A stretch of DNA of 43,187 nt from Blautia hominis (GTDB lineage: Bacteria; Bacillota; Clostridia; Lachnospirales; Lachnospiraceae), in NCBI GenBank assembly GCA_002270465.1, contig NQOF01000012.1:1-43187 (forward strand). Reading direction: 5' to 3'. A program made the translations under genes and the position numbers. Below the pieces are notes generated by a model that saw only the letters and a list, made by a program, of their open reading frames with translations, was not told where the DNA came from and made no database searches. Below are positions 8,621 to 16,580 of this stretch, piece after piece (positions within the stretch are counted from its first letter, which is position 1; every line of letters starts with the position of its first letter).

Positions 8621-9976
8621 CTACGGGAGTAAAATTTTTTGTCCCGGGAAAATAAAATCTTCCGGTGACAGGCCGTTTAAAGCACAGATATCTTTAATTT
8701 TAGAGCTGCTGCCATAATATCGCATACTGATACTTGTGATGGTGTCGCCCTCGTGAATGGTGTAAGACTGGTGCGTGGAGCCTGCTGTCTGGCTGGAATC
8801 CTCATCATCGCCGTCCTTCTGCTCTTTCTCACCTTCTGCACTGCCTTTGCTGTCAGACTGACTGTCCGGTTTGGTATCTGTTTTGGATGCATCCTTGTCG
8901 CCTGCATCCGTCTTTTCGTCTGCGGCGCTGTCATCCTGCCCGTTTCCATCCTCTGTCCCGGTCTGATCTTCCGGATCTTTCCGGCCATCAGAAGCAGTAT
9001 CCGCGGCATTGGCCGTATTATCTGCTGCGTCCGTATCCCCGCCGCTGTTTTCGGCATCTGTGCCTGCAGCATTCCGGTCCGCCCCGTCCTGACTGTCCTC
9101 TTTCTGATTCTCAGATACCAGGCCATTGACCGGCTTAGTCTCGACCAGCTCCTTCCCGCTGTTTTTTTCATCCAGCTTGGAAATTACCGTCTCTGTGTTT
9201 TTCAGCTTGTGATAATCATTGAGATACAGGACTCCCACAGCCAGTACAGCCACCATCATACACACACTGGCAGTCTTGAAAACAGGAGTATTCTTTGTCT
9301 GTTTCTTTCCTTCAGACTTCACCTCCACCTTTTTCCGGAAGGTCTTTACTGCCTGGTCACTGACCTGCTCGCTCTTTGTCTCCGCCTTGTCATTCTGGGC
9401 TACGAGAAAATTCTGCATGGGCTCGTTTTTTTCGTAATAGATGTAAAAGCCCGGCTGTCTGGACAGTTCCCCGTCCTCGTATCGGTAAAATGCTTCTTCT
9501 TTTTCAAGGGGTTCCATCACCATGAGCACCTTGTCATTGCCGCCGAAATGATCCAAATGGGTCCGGCAGATGACTTCGTGAAGCTCCATGGAGCATCCGG
9601 GAATGGACAGATACCATCCCACAATTTCCTGATCCGGAAAAAATTCCTTGTTCTTCTCATACACGTGATTCCAGATTTCCCTGGTAAAGGAAAGGTGTTC
9701 TTCAGTAATTTCCATGTCAGGAAGCACAACTGCACTTTTCACAAAAAGATAGGAAACGCCGTCTTTCCAGTTGGCCTGTCCCAGAAGAATTGCTGCTTTT
9801 CCTTTGGAAGAATTCCCGGAAGAGATTCTACAAAGGTAAGTGTACGCATAATCTTCTATATAGATTTTTTGTGTTTCGTTGACTTCTCCTATCTGGCGTA
9901 TGTTGTTGGGGATGCGGAAGAATCCTTCGTTTCCCTCAGGCTTTTGTTTTTCTTTTTCGTAGACTATTTCTATCAT
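8621..9976 (-). CDS. MPN-like domain, membrane segment and C-terminal LysM protein
   Basis: 451 residues in four parts. Residues 25-190 look like an MPN/JAB fold: IVGWYLSIPG (118-127) lines up with the WYHSHPG of JAMM metalloproteases, but both histidines are replaced (Leu, Ile) and the following Asp is missing, so no metal site is expected. Residues 236-254 form one membrane segment. Residues 280-400 are a low-complexity linker rich in Asp, Glu, Thr, Gly and Ser. Residues 404-451 are a LysM domain (YTIHEGDTITSISMRYYG), which binds peptidoglycan. This gives an inside-out layout with a cytoplasmic MPN-like domain and a wall-bound LysM. The fold call is my own motif alignment. AAGGGGTG precedes the start. 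Confidence 0.8.
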   Translation of the reverse strand: MIEIVYEKEKQKPEGNEGFFRIPNNIRQIGEVNETQKIYIEDYAYTYLCRISSGNSSKGKAAILLGQANWKDGVSYLFVKSAVVLPDMEITEEHLSFTREIWNHVYEKNKEFFPDQEIVGWYLSIPGCSMELHEVICRTHLDHFGGNDKVLMVMEPLEKEEAFYRYEDGELSRQPGFYIYYEKNEPMQNFLVAQNDKAETKSEQVSDQAVKTFRKKVEVKSEGKKQTKNTPVFKTASVCMMVAVLAVGVLYLNDYHKLKNTETVISKLDEKNSGKELVETKPVNGLVSENQKEDSQDGADRNAAGTDAENSGGDTDAADNTANAADTASDGRKDPEDQTGTEDGNGQDDSAADEKTDAGDKDASKTDTKPDSQSDSKGSAEGEKEQKDGDDEDSSQTAGSTHQSYTIHEGDTITSISMRYYGSSSKIKDICALNGLSPEDFIFPGQKILLP

Positions 9977-10033
9977 AAAGATTCACCCCTTTGGGCAACA
10001 GGATAGCATGAAAAGTCTGCGAAATTTAGCGGA

Positions 10034-10081
10034 TTAGGAAAGGTACATGCCTTTTTTTAACGACAAACATCCCGTTAAAAA
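10034..10081. other. Two short hairpins upstream of yyaC-like gene
   Basis: AAAGG/CCTTT with a T-run at about 10038-10059, then TTAACG/CGTTAA around a 10-nt loop at 10058-10079. They lie between two divergent genes and could be operator or leader structures. No function can be assigned. Confidence 0.3.
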
Positions 10082-10128
10082 GACAGGATAAAGAGAGGTA
10101 AAAACGGACAAAATAGGGGAAAGAAAGG

Positions 10129-10818
10129 ATGGATAAAAATATGGACACACACCTTGATACGCCCGTTTACTATATTGAAGGCCGCACAGACCGGGCCGGT
10201 AATAAGATCGGCTCCCTGCTCACCGAACTTTACGCCAAATCCGACAGCAATTTTGAAGAACTGGTCTTCCTATGCATTGGAAGTGACCGCATCACCGGCG
10301 ACAGCCTCGGACCGCTCATAGGCCACCGCCTGGCAAAAGAACATCTGAACCGCTGCTGTATATACGGCACCCTTGCAAACCCTGTCCATGCCCTGAATCT
10401 CCAGGAGACCGTGGAATCTGTAAAAAAGGAACACCCCAACAGCCTGACAATAGCCATTGATGCCTCCCTGGGTTCCAAAAAGCACCAGGGCTTTGTGACG
10501 GTCGGACAAGGTTCCCTGGAACCCGGCCTGGGAGTAAAAAAGAAACTGCCCCCGGTAGGTGACATCTCCATTACCGGAATCGTCAACTTGTCGGGAGCAT
10601 TTGAACACTTTCTGCTGCAGACAACACGCCTGTCCACTGTCATGGAGCTGGCGGATGCCATTGTCTCGGGGATCCTGGTAGCCCACCGTCAATACTTCGG
10701 CACGCGCCGTCCCTCTCTTTTGGCTTTCTTCCATCCGGAGGAGGAACGCCGGCGCAGCTTGACAAAATTAACCCCGCTGTCCGCAGAGTCCGCGGCCGCC
10801 AAACCGAAGGGAAGCTGA
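10129..10818 (+). CDS. yyaC: YyaC-family sporulation protein (putative spore protease fold)
   Basis: 229 residues. The motifs CIGSDRITGDSLGPLIGHRL (residues 46-66) and IAIDASLGS (around 110) are those of the YyaC/DUF1256 family, related in fold to the germination protease GPR and hydrogenase-maturation proteases. Its presence supports a spore-forming organism. The family core ends near residue 190; the remaining tail is basic and overlaps the 3' end of the converging HD-domain gene by 130 bp. Two starts are possible: ATG at 10129 with AGGGG 9 nt upstream, or ATG at 10141. I kept the first. Confidence 0.85.
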   Translation: MDKNMDTHLDTPVYYIEGRTDRAGNKIGSLLTELYAKSDSNFEELVFLCIGSDRITGDSLGPLIGHRLAKEHLNRCCIYGTLANPVHALNLQETVESVKKEHPNSLTIAIDASLGSKKHQGFVTVGQGSLEPGLGVKKKLPPVGDISITGIVNLSGAFEHFLLQTTRLSTVMELADAIVSGILVAHRQYFGTRRPSLLAFFHPEEERRRSLTKLTPLSAESAAAKPKGS

Positions 10819-11402
10819 TAATCCTCATAATGGTAGTCTTCTCCAAAGACCTTTTTCATCAGCCGTTTCGCCATATAATAAATTCCCCTTGGGAACCAGG
10901 CCCGGTAATAATATCTGCCGATCTCACAGGTTCCGCAGTATTTATCCGTCAGGGTAATGATCCATGTCTCTCTGTGCATGGGCGGAACCGGGGTTACGGG
11001 AAACATATGCTTTAAGATCATTTCCTCTTCCAGCTTGTTGAGCTGGAAGTATTTTTTTGCGTTTCGGAGAGCCGCATGGGGATGGGTCATAGCATGGACC
11101 GGGTCACCTGTCTTTTTCCTGTGCCCTCTCCAGTCATAGAGAAATAAATCGTGCAGCATCCCGGCTCTGGCGGCCGACTTGGCATCCAGTCCAAAGAATT
11201 TGCAGATACGGAAATTATAATAGGCCACATTAAGGCAGTGCTGGTAACAGCTTGTCTCGCAGTGATGGGGATAATCCTTCATCCTGAGCACATAAGGGTG
11301 ATGGACCAAATCCTTTATGCACTCATAAAACTCCTCATTGCCCGGATCCTTAACCGTGCTCACACGGGAAGAATCCCTCCTGAATAACCCCTTATGCTTC
11401 AT
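10689..11402 (-). CDS. HD-domain phosphohydrolase
   Basis: 237 residues. The HD signature is visible: His residues in HHCETSCYQHCLNVAYYN (residues 47-64), then MLHDLFLYDW (82-91) with the HD pair, and a later TDKYC Asp at about 150. Such proteins hydrolyse phosphate esters, often nucleotides; the substrate here is unknown. AAGGAG precedes the start. The C-terminal 43 codons overlap the 3' end of the yyaC-like gene on the other strand, and no terminator separates the two. Confidence 0.82.
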   Translation of the reverse strand: MKHKGLFRRDSSRVSTVKDPGNEEFYECIKDLVHHPYVLRMKDYPHHCETSCYQHCLNVAYYNFRICKFFGLDAKSAARAGMLHDLFLYDWRGHRKKTGDPVHAMTHPHAALRNAKKYFQLNKLEEEMILKHMFPVTPVPPMHRETWIITLTDKYCGTCEIGRYYYRAWFPRGIYYMAKRLMKKVFGEDYHYEDYQLPFGLAAADSADSGVNFVKLRRRSSSGWKKAKREGRRVPKY

Positions 11403-11479
11403 ATATTTTATACTCCTTTATACCCTTTGTGTGTCATGTTACTGAATTCCGGGCGGCGCTTCGCCGCTTCTGTCATTAG

Positions 11480-11509
11480 AAAAAGGGATGTCCCCAGCGG
11501 TGACATCCC
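11480..11509 (-). terminator. Terminator of the transketolase/transaldolase operon
   Basis: Minus-strand hairpin GGGATGTC-N9-GACATCCC followed by TTTTTCT. It lies beyond the repeat array, about 230 bp after the last stop codon. A second small stem, CAGGTT/AACCTG, sits at 11520-11534. Confidence 0.7.
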
Positions 11510-11576
11510 TCACTTTAACCAGGTTTCTAACCTGATTGTAAAACATCTCTTATTTTTTGTAAAGGCCTATACAAGT

Positions 11577-11751
11577 GCCTTAGTATTTGCCTTATACAGA
11601 TACCTTAGTATTTGTCTTATATAAATACCCTAGTATTTGCCTTATACAAATACCTTAGTATTTGTCTTATATAGATACCCTAGTATTTGCCTTATACAAA
11701 TATCATAGTATTTGTCTTATATAAATACCCTAGTATTTATCTTATACAAAC
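11577..11751. repeat. Seven tandem 25-bp repeats reaching into the transketolase stop codon
   Basis: Seven consecutive 25-bp units share TAGTATTTG and CTTATA. Odd and even units alternate (GCCTTATACA versus GTCTTATATA), giving a 50-bp higher-order period. Each unit contains a small dyad such as CAAATAC/GTATTTG. The last unit overlaps the final three codons and the stop of the transketolase C subunit, so the array looks like an expansion of that gene's 3' end. No other gene lies in 11403-11741. Confidence 0.88.
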
Positions 11752-12680
11752 TCTTTTACTTTAGCGTAAATGCCATTGGCATCTATGCCGTATTTCTCAA
11801 GCAGCTTCACGGCAGGGCCTGACTCGCCAAACACATCGTTGATGCCAATCCTCAGCATTTTTGTAGGTGCTTTCTCGCTCAGGACCTCGGCAACCGCTCC
11901 GCCCAGTCCGCCAACTACGGAATGTTCCTCCACGGTGACTACTTTGCCTGTCTCCTGCGCCGCTTTCACGACCAGCTCCTCATCCAGAGGTTTGATGGTG
12001 TGGATGTTGACCACTTTGGCGTCAATCCCGTCAGCAGCCAGCTTCTCAGCAGCAGCCAGAGTCTCACTTACACAGAGGCCTGTGGCAAAGATCGTTACAT
12101 CCTTACCCTCTCTTAAAACGATACCTTTTCCAATCTCAAATTTATAATCCGGCTTATCATTGATAACCGGAACGGCAAGACGTCCAAACCGGAGATATAC
12201 AGGACCTTCATGCTGATAGGCAGCCTCAACCGCTGCTCTTGCCTCAACATCATCAGACGGGTTCAGGATAACCATTCCGGGAATTGTGCGCATCAGGGCC
12301 ATGTCCTCGTTACACTGATGTGTTGCGCCGTCCTCCCCTACAGAGATACCTGCATGGGTAGCACCGATCTTAACATTCAGGTGCGGATATCCGATGGAGT
12401 TGCGCACCTGCTCGTAAGCACGGCCTGCAGCGAACATGGCAAATGTGCTGGCAAACGGGATTTTGCCTGTGGTGGACATACCTGCTGCAATACCCATCAT
12501 ATCGCACTCCGCAATACCACAGTCAATATGACGCTCCGGAAATGCTTTTTGGAATGTACCGGTCTTTGTAGCACCTGCCAGGTCAGCGTCCAGGACTACC
12601 AGGTTGTCATATTTTTTGCCTAACTCTACTAATGCGTTTCCATAGCTTTCTCTGGTTGCGATCTTCTTTACTTCTGACAT
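11742..12680 (-). CDS. Transketolase, C-terminal subunit
   Basis: 312 residues: the pyrimidine-binding and C-terminal domains of a split transketolase. The catalytic glutamate is in the phrase IDCGIAECDMMGIAAGMS (about residue 59). Together with the N-terminal subunit encoded just upstream it forms the thiamine-diphosphate enzyme moving two-carbon units in the pentose phosphate pathway. The start codon lies 13 bp inside the upstream gene, implying translational coupling. The stop region is part of the tandem repeat array. Confidence 0.93.
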   Translation of the reverse strand: MSEVKKIATRESYGNALVELGKKYDNLVVLDADLAGATKTGTFQKAFPERHIDCGIAECDMMGIAAGMSTTGKIPFASTFAMFAAGRAYEQVRNSIGYPHLNVKIGATHAGISVGEDGATHQCNEDMALMRTIPGMVILNPSDDVEARAAVEAAYQHEGPVYLRFGRLAVPVINDKPDYKFEIGKGIVLREGKDVTIFATGLCVSETLAAAEKLAADGIDAKVVNIHTIKPLDEELVVKAAQETGKVVTVEEHSVVGGLGGAVAEVLSEKAPTKMLRIGINDVFGESGPAVKLLEKYGIDANGIYAKVKEFV

Positions 12681-13507
12681 AATGCTTCACCTACCTTTTC
12701 CAAATCTGCCATAGCGATTTCATATTCTGCATCATTGGGAGCTTTTCCATGCCATCCGGCAGAATTCTCCATAAAGGAAACCCCTTTGCCCTTCACGGTC
12801 TTCATGATGATAGCAGTGGGCATTCCTTTTGTCTCCCTGGCTTCCTGAAACGCTGCATCAAGCTGGTCAAAGTCATTGCCGTCCGCAACGTTGATCACAT
12901 GGAAATTAAATGCTTCAAATTTTTTGTCAATCGGGTACGGAGAACAAACATCTTCGATGCTTCCGTCAATCTGTAGTCCGTTGTTGTCCACAACCACTAC
13001 CAGGTTGTCCAGCTTTCTGAATCCGGCAAACATGGATGCCTCCCAGACCTGGCCCTCCTGGATCTCACCGTCACCAAGCAGTGTATAAACACGGTAATCC
13101 GCGCCGTCCATCTTAGCGGACAGGGCCATACCTACTGCTGCGGAGATGCCCTGTCCCAGGGAACCGCTGGACATATCAACACCCGGGATATGTTTCATAT
13201 CCGGATGTCCCTGCAGGTAAGAACCAAGATGGCGCAGAGTCTTCAAATCTTCCACCGGGAAATACCCTCTCTGTGCAAGAGTAGAATAAAGGCCCGGCGC
13301 TGTGTGTCCTTTCGAGAGCACAAAACGGTCACGGTCTGCCTTCTTCGGCTCTTTTGGGTCAATATTCATCTCCTGGAAATACAGATAAGTAAATAAATCT
13401 GCTGCTGATAATGAGCCGCCCGGATGTCCGGCTTTTGCGGAATGGACAGCAGTCACGATGCCTTTGCGGACTTCGTTAGCCGTCTTCTGAAGTTCTAACT
13501 TGTTCAT
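12668..13507 (-). CDS. Transketolase, N-terminal subunit
   Basis: 279 residues carrying the thiamine-diphosphate binding domain. The motif GDGEIQEGQVWEA followed after about 20 residues by VVDNNG is the GDG...NN cofactor motif. HSAKAGHPGGSLSAADL near the N-terminus is also typical. I chose the ATG at 13507, preceded by a strong AGGAGG at 5 nt; a frame opening at 13561 lacks a site. It overlaps the C-terminal subunit gene by 13 bp and lies 72 bp after the transaldolase gene in one operon. Confidence 0.94.
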   Translation of the reverse strand: MNKLELQKTANEVRKGIVTAVHSAKAGHPGGSLSAADLFTYLYFQEMNIDPKEPKKADRDRFVLSKGHTAPGLYSTLAQRGYFPVEDLKTLRHLGSYLQGHPDMKHIPGVDMSSGSLGQGISAAVGMALSAKMDGADYRVYTLLGDGEIQEGQVWEASMFAGFRKLDNLVVVVDNNGLQIDGSIEDVCSPYPIDKKFEAFNFHVINVADGNDFDQLDAAFQEARETKGMPTAIIMKTVKGKGVSFMENSAGWHGKAPNDAEYEIAMADLEKVGEALCQK

Positions 13508-13579
13508 TTCTTCCTCCTGATTGTTTGTTCTGTGTTCGGGAGCCTGACCGGCTTCCCGCACAATATTATAACAGTTATA

Positions 13580-14233
13580 TTATTCGCCGAAAACTGCAAT
13601 ATAGTCTTTCTGGAACTTTTCAATACCCTGGTCTGTCAGAGGATGTTTTGTCATCTGCTCCAGAACCTTGTAAGGTACGGTTGCAATGTCTGCACCAGCA
13701 AGAGCGCAGTCTGTCACATGCATTGGATGACGGACACTTGCTGCGATGATCTCTGTGTCAATACCTGCAACCTGGAAGATCTCTACGATCTCACTGATCA
13801 GGTCCGTACCGCATACGGAGATGTCATCCAGTCTGCCCAGGAACGGGGAAACATAAGTTGCACCTGCCCTTGCTGCCAAAAGTGCCTGGTTGGATGTAAA
13901 TACCAGTGTAACGTTGGTTTTGATGCCTTCTGCATTCAGGACTTTAACTGCCTTTAATCCCTCTGTTGTCATAGGAATCTTTACGATCATGTTGGGATGG
14001 ATGGCTGCGATCTCGCGTCCCTCTTTAATCATCCCTTCCGCGTCTGTTGTTGTAGCTTTCACTTCACCGCTGATCGGTCCGTCTACGATAGATGCGATCT
14101 CCTTGATAACCTCATTGAAATCACGTCCTTCTTTTGCGATCAGAGATGGGTTTGTGGTTACCCCACAGATGATCCCCATGTCATTTGCCTTGCGGATGTC
14201 TTCTACATTTGCAGTGTCGATAAAAAATTTCAT
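13580..14233 (-). CDS. Transaldolase of the small FSA/TalC subfamily
   Basis: 217 residues, the length of the decameric fructose-6-phosphate aldolase-like subfamily. The Schiff-base lysine is K85 in MIVKIPMT. Position 131 is Phe (SPFLGR), where true fructose-6-phosphate aldolases have Tyr and transaldolases have Phe, so transaldolase activity is expected. This fits the neighbouring split transketolase: together they give the non-oxidative pentose phosphate branch. GGGAGG lies before the start, and a promoter is visible at 14281-14309. Confidence 0.93.
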   Translation of the reverse strand: MKFFIDTANVEDIRKANDMGIICGVTTNPSLIAKEGRDFNEVIKEIASIVDGPISGEVKATTTDAEGMIKEGREIAAIHPNMIVKIPMTTEGLKAVKVLNAEGIKTNVTLVFTSNQALLAARAGATYVSPFLGRLDDISVCGTDLISEIVEIFQVAGIDTEIIAASVRHPMHVTDCALAGADIATVPYKVLEQMTKHPLTDQGIEKFQKDYIAVFGE

Positions 14234-14280
14234 AATTTTTCCTCCCGTTCAAAACCTTTGCTTTGTTTTTTGATACACTC

Positions 14281-14309
14281 AGTTTACCCCATAAAGCAAT
14301 CCTTCGCAA
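14281..14309 (-). promoter_or_regulatory. Promoter of the transaldolase-transketolase operon
   Basis: Minus-strand TTGCGA (14304-14309) and TAAACT (14281-14286) with a 17-bp spacer, placing the transcript start about 40 bp before the transaldolase ATG. Confidence 0.6.
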
Positions 14310-14339
14310 GCACTGTTGTTTTTATAAATAATTTTTTAT

Positions 14340-14364
14340 ATTAATAAACCTGATTTTTATTAAT
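14340..14364. promoter_or_regulatory. Candidate operator dyad upstream of the transaldolase promoter
   Basis: Perfect inverted repeat ATTAATAAA-N7-TTTATTAAT, about 30 bp upstream of the -35 box and 100 bp from the stop of a LacI-family gene. It lacks the central CG typical of LacI operators, so the regulator that binds it is uncertain. Confidence 0.4.
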
Positions 14365-14464
14365 CATTTTCAGCGAAATAAGAAAACCGAACTTGTCCAA
14401 TCCTATAATTTTTCACAATTCACTTTCTATTTTATTACTAATAACAAAACGGAATTCATTTAAT

Positions 14465-15571
14465 TTATTTTGTTTTTTTCTTCTTTTTCTGCTTTTGTTT
14501 TACATAACCTGTGGTTTTGCGCACGATCAGCTTAGGTTCATACTCAATATGATAGATACTGGTAGGCTCACTGTCAGAATATGTATTCAGGAAAGATTCG
14601 ATCTTACGCATGATAATATCGCAGGCATCCCGCCCCTTGAGCGGTACAAAGTGCTCAATGCTGGTGAGTGACATAGGTGACATACCGGAAAATATAATGT
14701 TGTCGCAGCCAATCACTGACACATCACCGGGAATCTTATATTTCTCTTCCTGGAGAGCGTCTATGATCCCAAAGGCCATCATGTCATTCAGCCCTGCAAA
14801 TGCAGTCACCTTCTTTGGACCGGCCAAAAGTTCCTTTGTCAGATTGTATCCCATCCTGTATTCCGAATCAATGCTCGGAAGCTGGTCATCCAAAGCGTCG
14901 TCAGCTGCTTTGATGATAACATGGCCTCCCAGACCTTCTTTTTCATATTCCTCCACAAATCCCGCCACACGTTTTGAACGCTGCTGCTGTCTCTTTGTAA
15001 GAGGCGGCGCGATAAACGCCACATCCCGGTGCCCCAGGTCCAGCAAATGTCTTGCCATAAGGCTTCCCACCTTGGTGTTGTCCTGGTTAATGGCATCCAC
15101 TTCCACCCGTTCCCTGTTGCTTATAATGACAAGGGGAATCTTTTTCGCCAGTTCCTCCACCTGCTGCATGTACACAGGACTGGGGTTAAAGGTGTAGATA
15201 ATGCCCGCCGGGATAACTGTATGCATCATCTTCAGGTACTGCTCCTCCAGCTTTAACTCCCTCTGGGTATCGCAGGTGAAGACCGCGTATCCTTTTTCCT
15301 TGGCCACTTTTTCAATCCCCTGGAGAAGCATGACATAATAAGGGTTCGTGAGGGTTGGGCAGAATACAATGATCAGCCTGCTGTTTCCAGCATCTTTTCT
15401 GGGACGCCTCTTTGGTATATTGTATCCCATTTCCCTTGCAGTCTGCTCCACCTTCTGAATGGTCTCTTTTGAGAAGGAGACATTGTACTTTTTATTCAGT
15501 ATCATGGATACCGTAGCCTGAGAAACCCCCGCTGCTTTTGCGATATCCGTGGACGTCACTTTCTTCTTCAT
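14465..15571 (-). CDS. LacI-family transcriptional regulator
   Basis: 368 residues: LacI helix-turn-helix at residues 4-52 (STDIAKAAGVSQATVSMILN) and a periplasmic-binding-like effector domain. The C-terminus is an unusual Lys/Gln-rich tail (about 15 residues, mostly Lys). Start supported by GGAG 7 nt upstream, within the recR stop region; the 10-bp gap suggests co-transcription with recR. The next operon downstream encodes transaldolase and transketolase, which makes a pentose or sugar-phosphate effector plausible but unproven. Confidence 0.9.
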   Translation of the reverse strand: MKKKVTSTDIAKAAGVSQATVSMILNKKYNVSFSKETIQKVEQTAREMGYNIPKRRPRKDAGNSRLIIVFCPTLTNPYYVMLLQGIEKVAKEKGYAVFTCDTQRELKLEEQYLKMMHTVIPAGIIYTFNPSPVYMQQVEELAKKIPLVIISNRERVEVDAINQDNTKVGSLMARHLLDLGHRDVAFIAPPLTKRQQQRSKRVAGFVEEYEKEGLGGHVIIKAADDALDDQLPSIDSEYRMGYNLTKELLAGPKKVTAFAGLNDMMAFGIIDALQEEKYKIPGDVSVIGCDNIIFSGMSPMSLTSIEHFVPLKGRDACDIIMRKIESFLNTYSDSEPTSIYHIEYEPKLIVRKTTGYVKQKQKKKKKTK

Positions 15572-15581
15572 GTTAAAGCTC

Positions 15582-16181
15582 CTATAGTTCTACCCTTCCC
15601 TCCAGTGCCCGAAGCAGGGTTACCTCGTCGATATATTCCAGGTCGCCACCTACCGGAACGCCGCTGGCGATACGGCTCACCCGGATGCCCGAAGGCTTCA
15701 CCAGCTTACTGATATACATGGCCGTGGTCTCGCCTTCCAGGCTGGAATTGGTGGCGATGATCACCTCCTCAATGTCATCCTGGGAAAGACGCTGCATCAG
15801 CTCCTTTAACTTAATGTCATCCGGACCGATGCCCAGCATAGGGGAAATAGCGCCGTGCAGCACATGGTACACACCGTCATATTTCCCGGTCTTCTCATAT
15901 GCTGCCAGGTCCCTGGTGTTCTCCACCACCATGATGACTTTCCGATTCCTTCTGGGGTTATTGCAGATTGGGCAGATTTCCTGGTCTGTCAGGGTGTAGC
16001 AGTTTTTACAATATTGTACGTTGGCCTTGGCATTCACAATGGAGGCGGAAAGCTGCTCCACCTGGTCCTTGGGCATATTCAGAATATGGAATGCCAGGCG
16101 CTGGGCTGATTTTGCTCCAATGCCCGGCAGACGGGAAAGCTGCTCAATTAATTTGTTGATATGACTGCTGTAGTATTCCAA
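15582..16181 (-). CDS. recR: Recombination mediator RecR
   Basis: 199 residues, the standard length. Order of parts: helix-hairpin-helix (LSRLPGIGAKSAQRLAFHIL, residues 16-35), a four-cysteine zinc finger (CKNCYTL...CPIC, 57-72), and a Toprim domain with VVENTRDLAAYEKTG and a Walker-like VIIATNSSLEGE. It acts with RecO/RecF in loading RecA at gaps. The dnaX-ybaB-recR order is conserved across bacteria and is seen here. Confidence 0.97.
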   Translation of the reverse strand: MEYYSSHINKLIEQLSRLPGIGAKSAQRLAFHILNMPKDQVEQLSASIVNAKANVQYCKNCYTLTDQEICPICNNPRRNRKVIMVVENTRDLAAYEKTGKYDGVYHVLHGAISPMLGIGPDDIKLKELMQRLSQDDIEEVIIATNSSLEGETTAMYISKLVKPSGIRVSRIASGVPVGGDLEYIDEVTLLRALEGRVEL

Positions 16182-16211
16182 TATTTTTCACCTCTGTGGC
16201 ATGGAAGCCCC

Positions 16212-16574
16212 TTAGAACGGGAATCCGCCGCCAAGGCCTCCAAGACCTCCTGTAAGTTTAGACATAAGAGCTGCGGACTCCTCCTCCATCTTGCGGAGGG
16301 CTTCATTGGTGGCCGCCATGATCAGGTCTTCCAGCATCTCGATATCATCCGGGTCAACCACTTCCTCATCCAGTTTTACCTTTGTGATCTCCTTCTTGCC
16401 TGAAACGGTCACTTCCACGGCTCCGCCGCCTGCGGTTGCAGTAAATTCTTTCTCTTCCAGTGCCTTCTGGTTCTCCTCTGCCTGACGCTGCATTTTCTGT
16501 GCCTGCTTCATCAGATTATTCATGTTTCCGGGCATTCCCATTCCCGGAAATCCTCCTTTTTTTGCCATGTTCAA
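16212..16574 (-). CDS. YbaB/EbfC nucleoid-associated protein
   Basis: 120 residues. The family core is visible: [20 protein letters not shown] followed by beta strands [20 protein letters not shown] and the helix [11 protein letters not shown]. The ends are unusually Gly/Phe/Met-rich ([13 protein letters not shown] and [10 protein letters not shown]). It binds DNA as a dimer. It sits between dnaX (6 bp upstream) and recR (30 bp downstream). Confidence 0.95.
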   Translation of the reverse strand: MNMAKKGGFPGMGMPGNMNNLMKQAQKMQRQAEENQKALEEKEFTATAGGGAVEVTVSGKKEITKVKLDEEVVDPDDIEMLEDLIMAATNEALRKMEEESAALMSKLTGGLGGLGGGFPF

Positions 16575-16580
16575 ATCCTC

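Noticed and set aside
8753-10006. Long plus-strand frame of 417 codons opposite the MPN-like/LysM gene
   Set aside because: The minus-strand frame has a ribosome binding site, a membrane segment and a LysM domain; the plus frame has a Cys/Ile/Phe-rich composition with no recognisable domain and is a shadow.
11577-11751. CRISPR array
   Set aside because: Units are contiguous without unique spacers and no cas genes are present; it is a simple tandem repeat.
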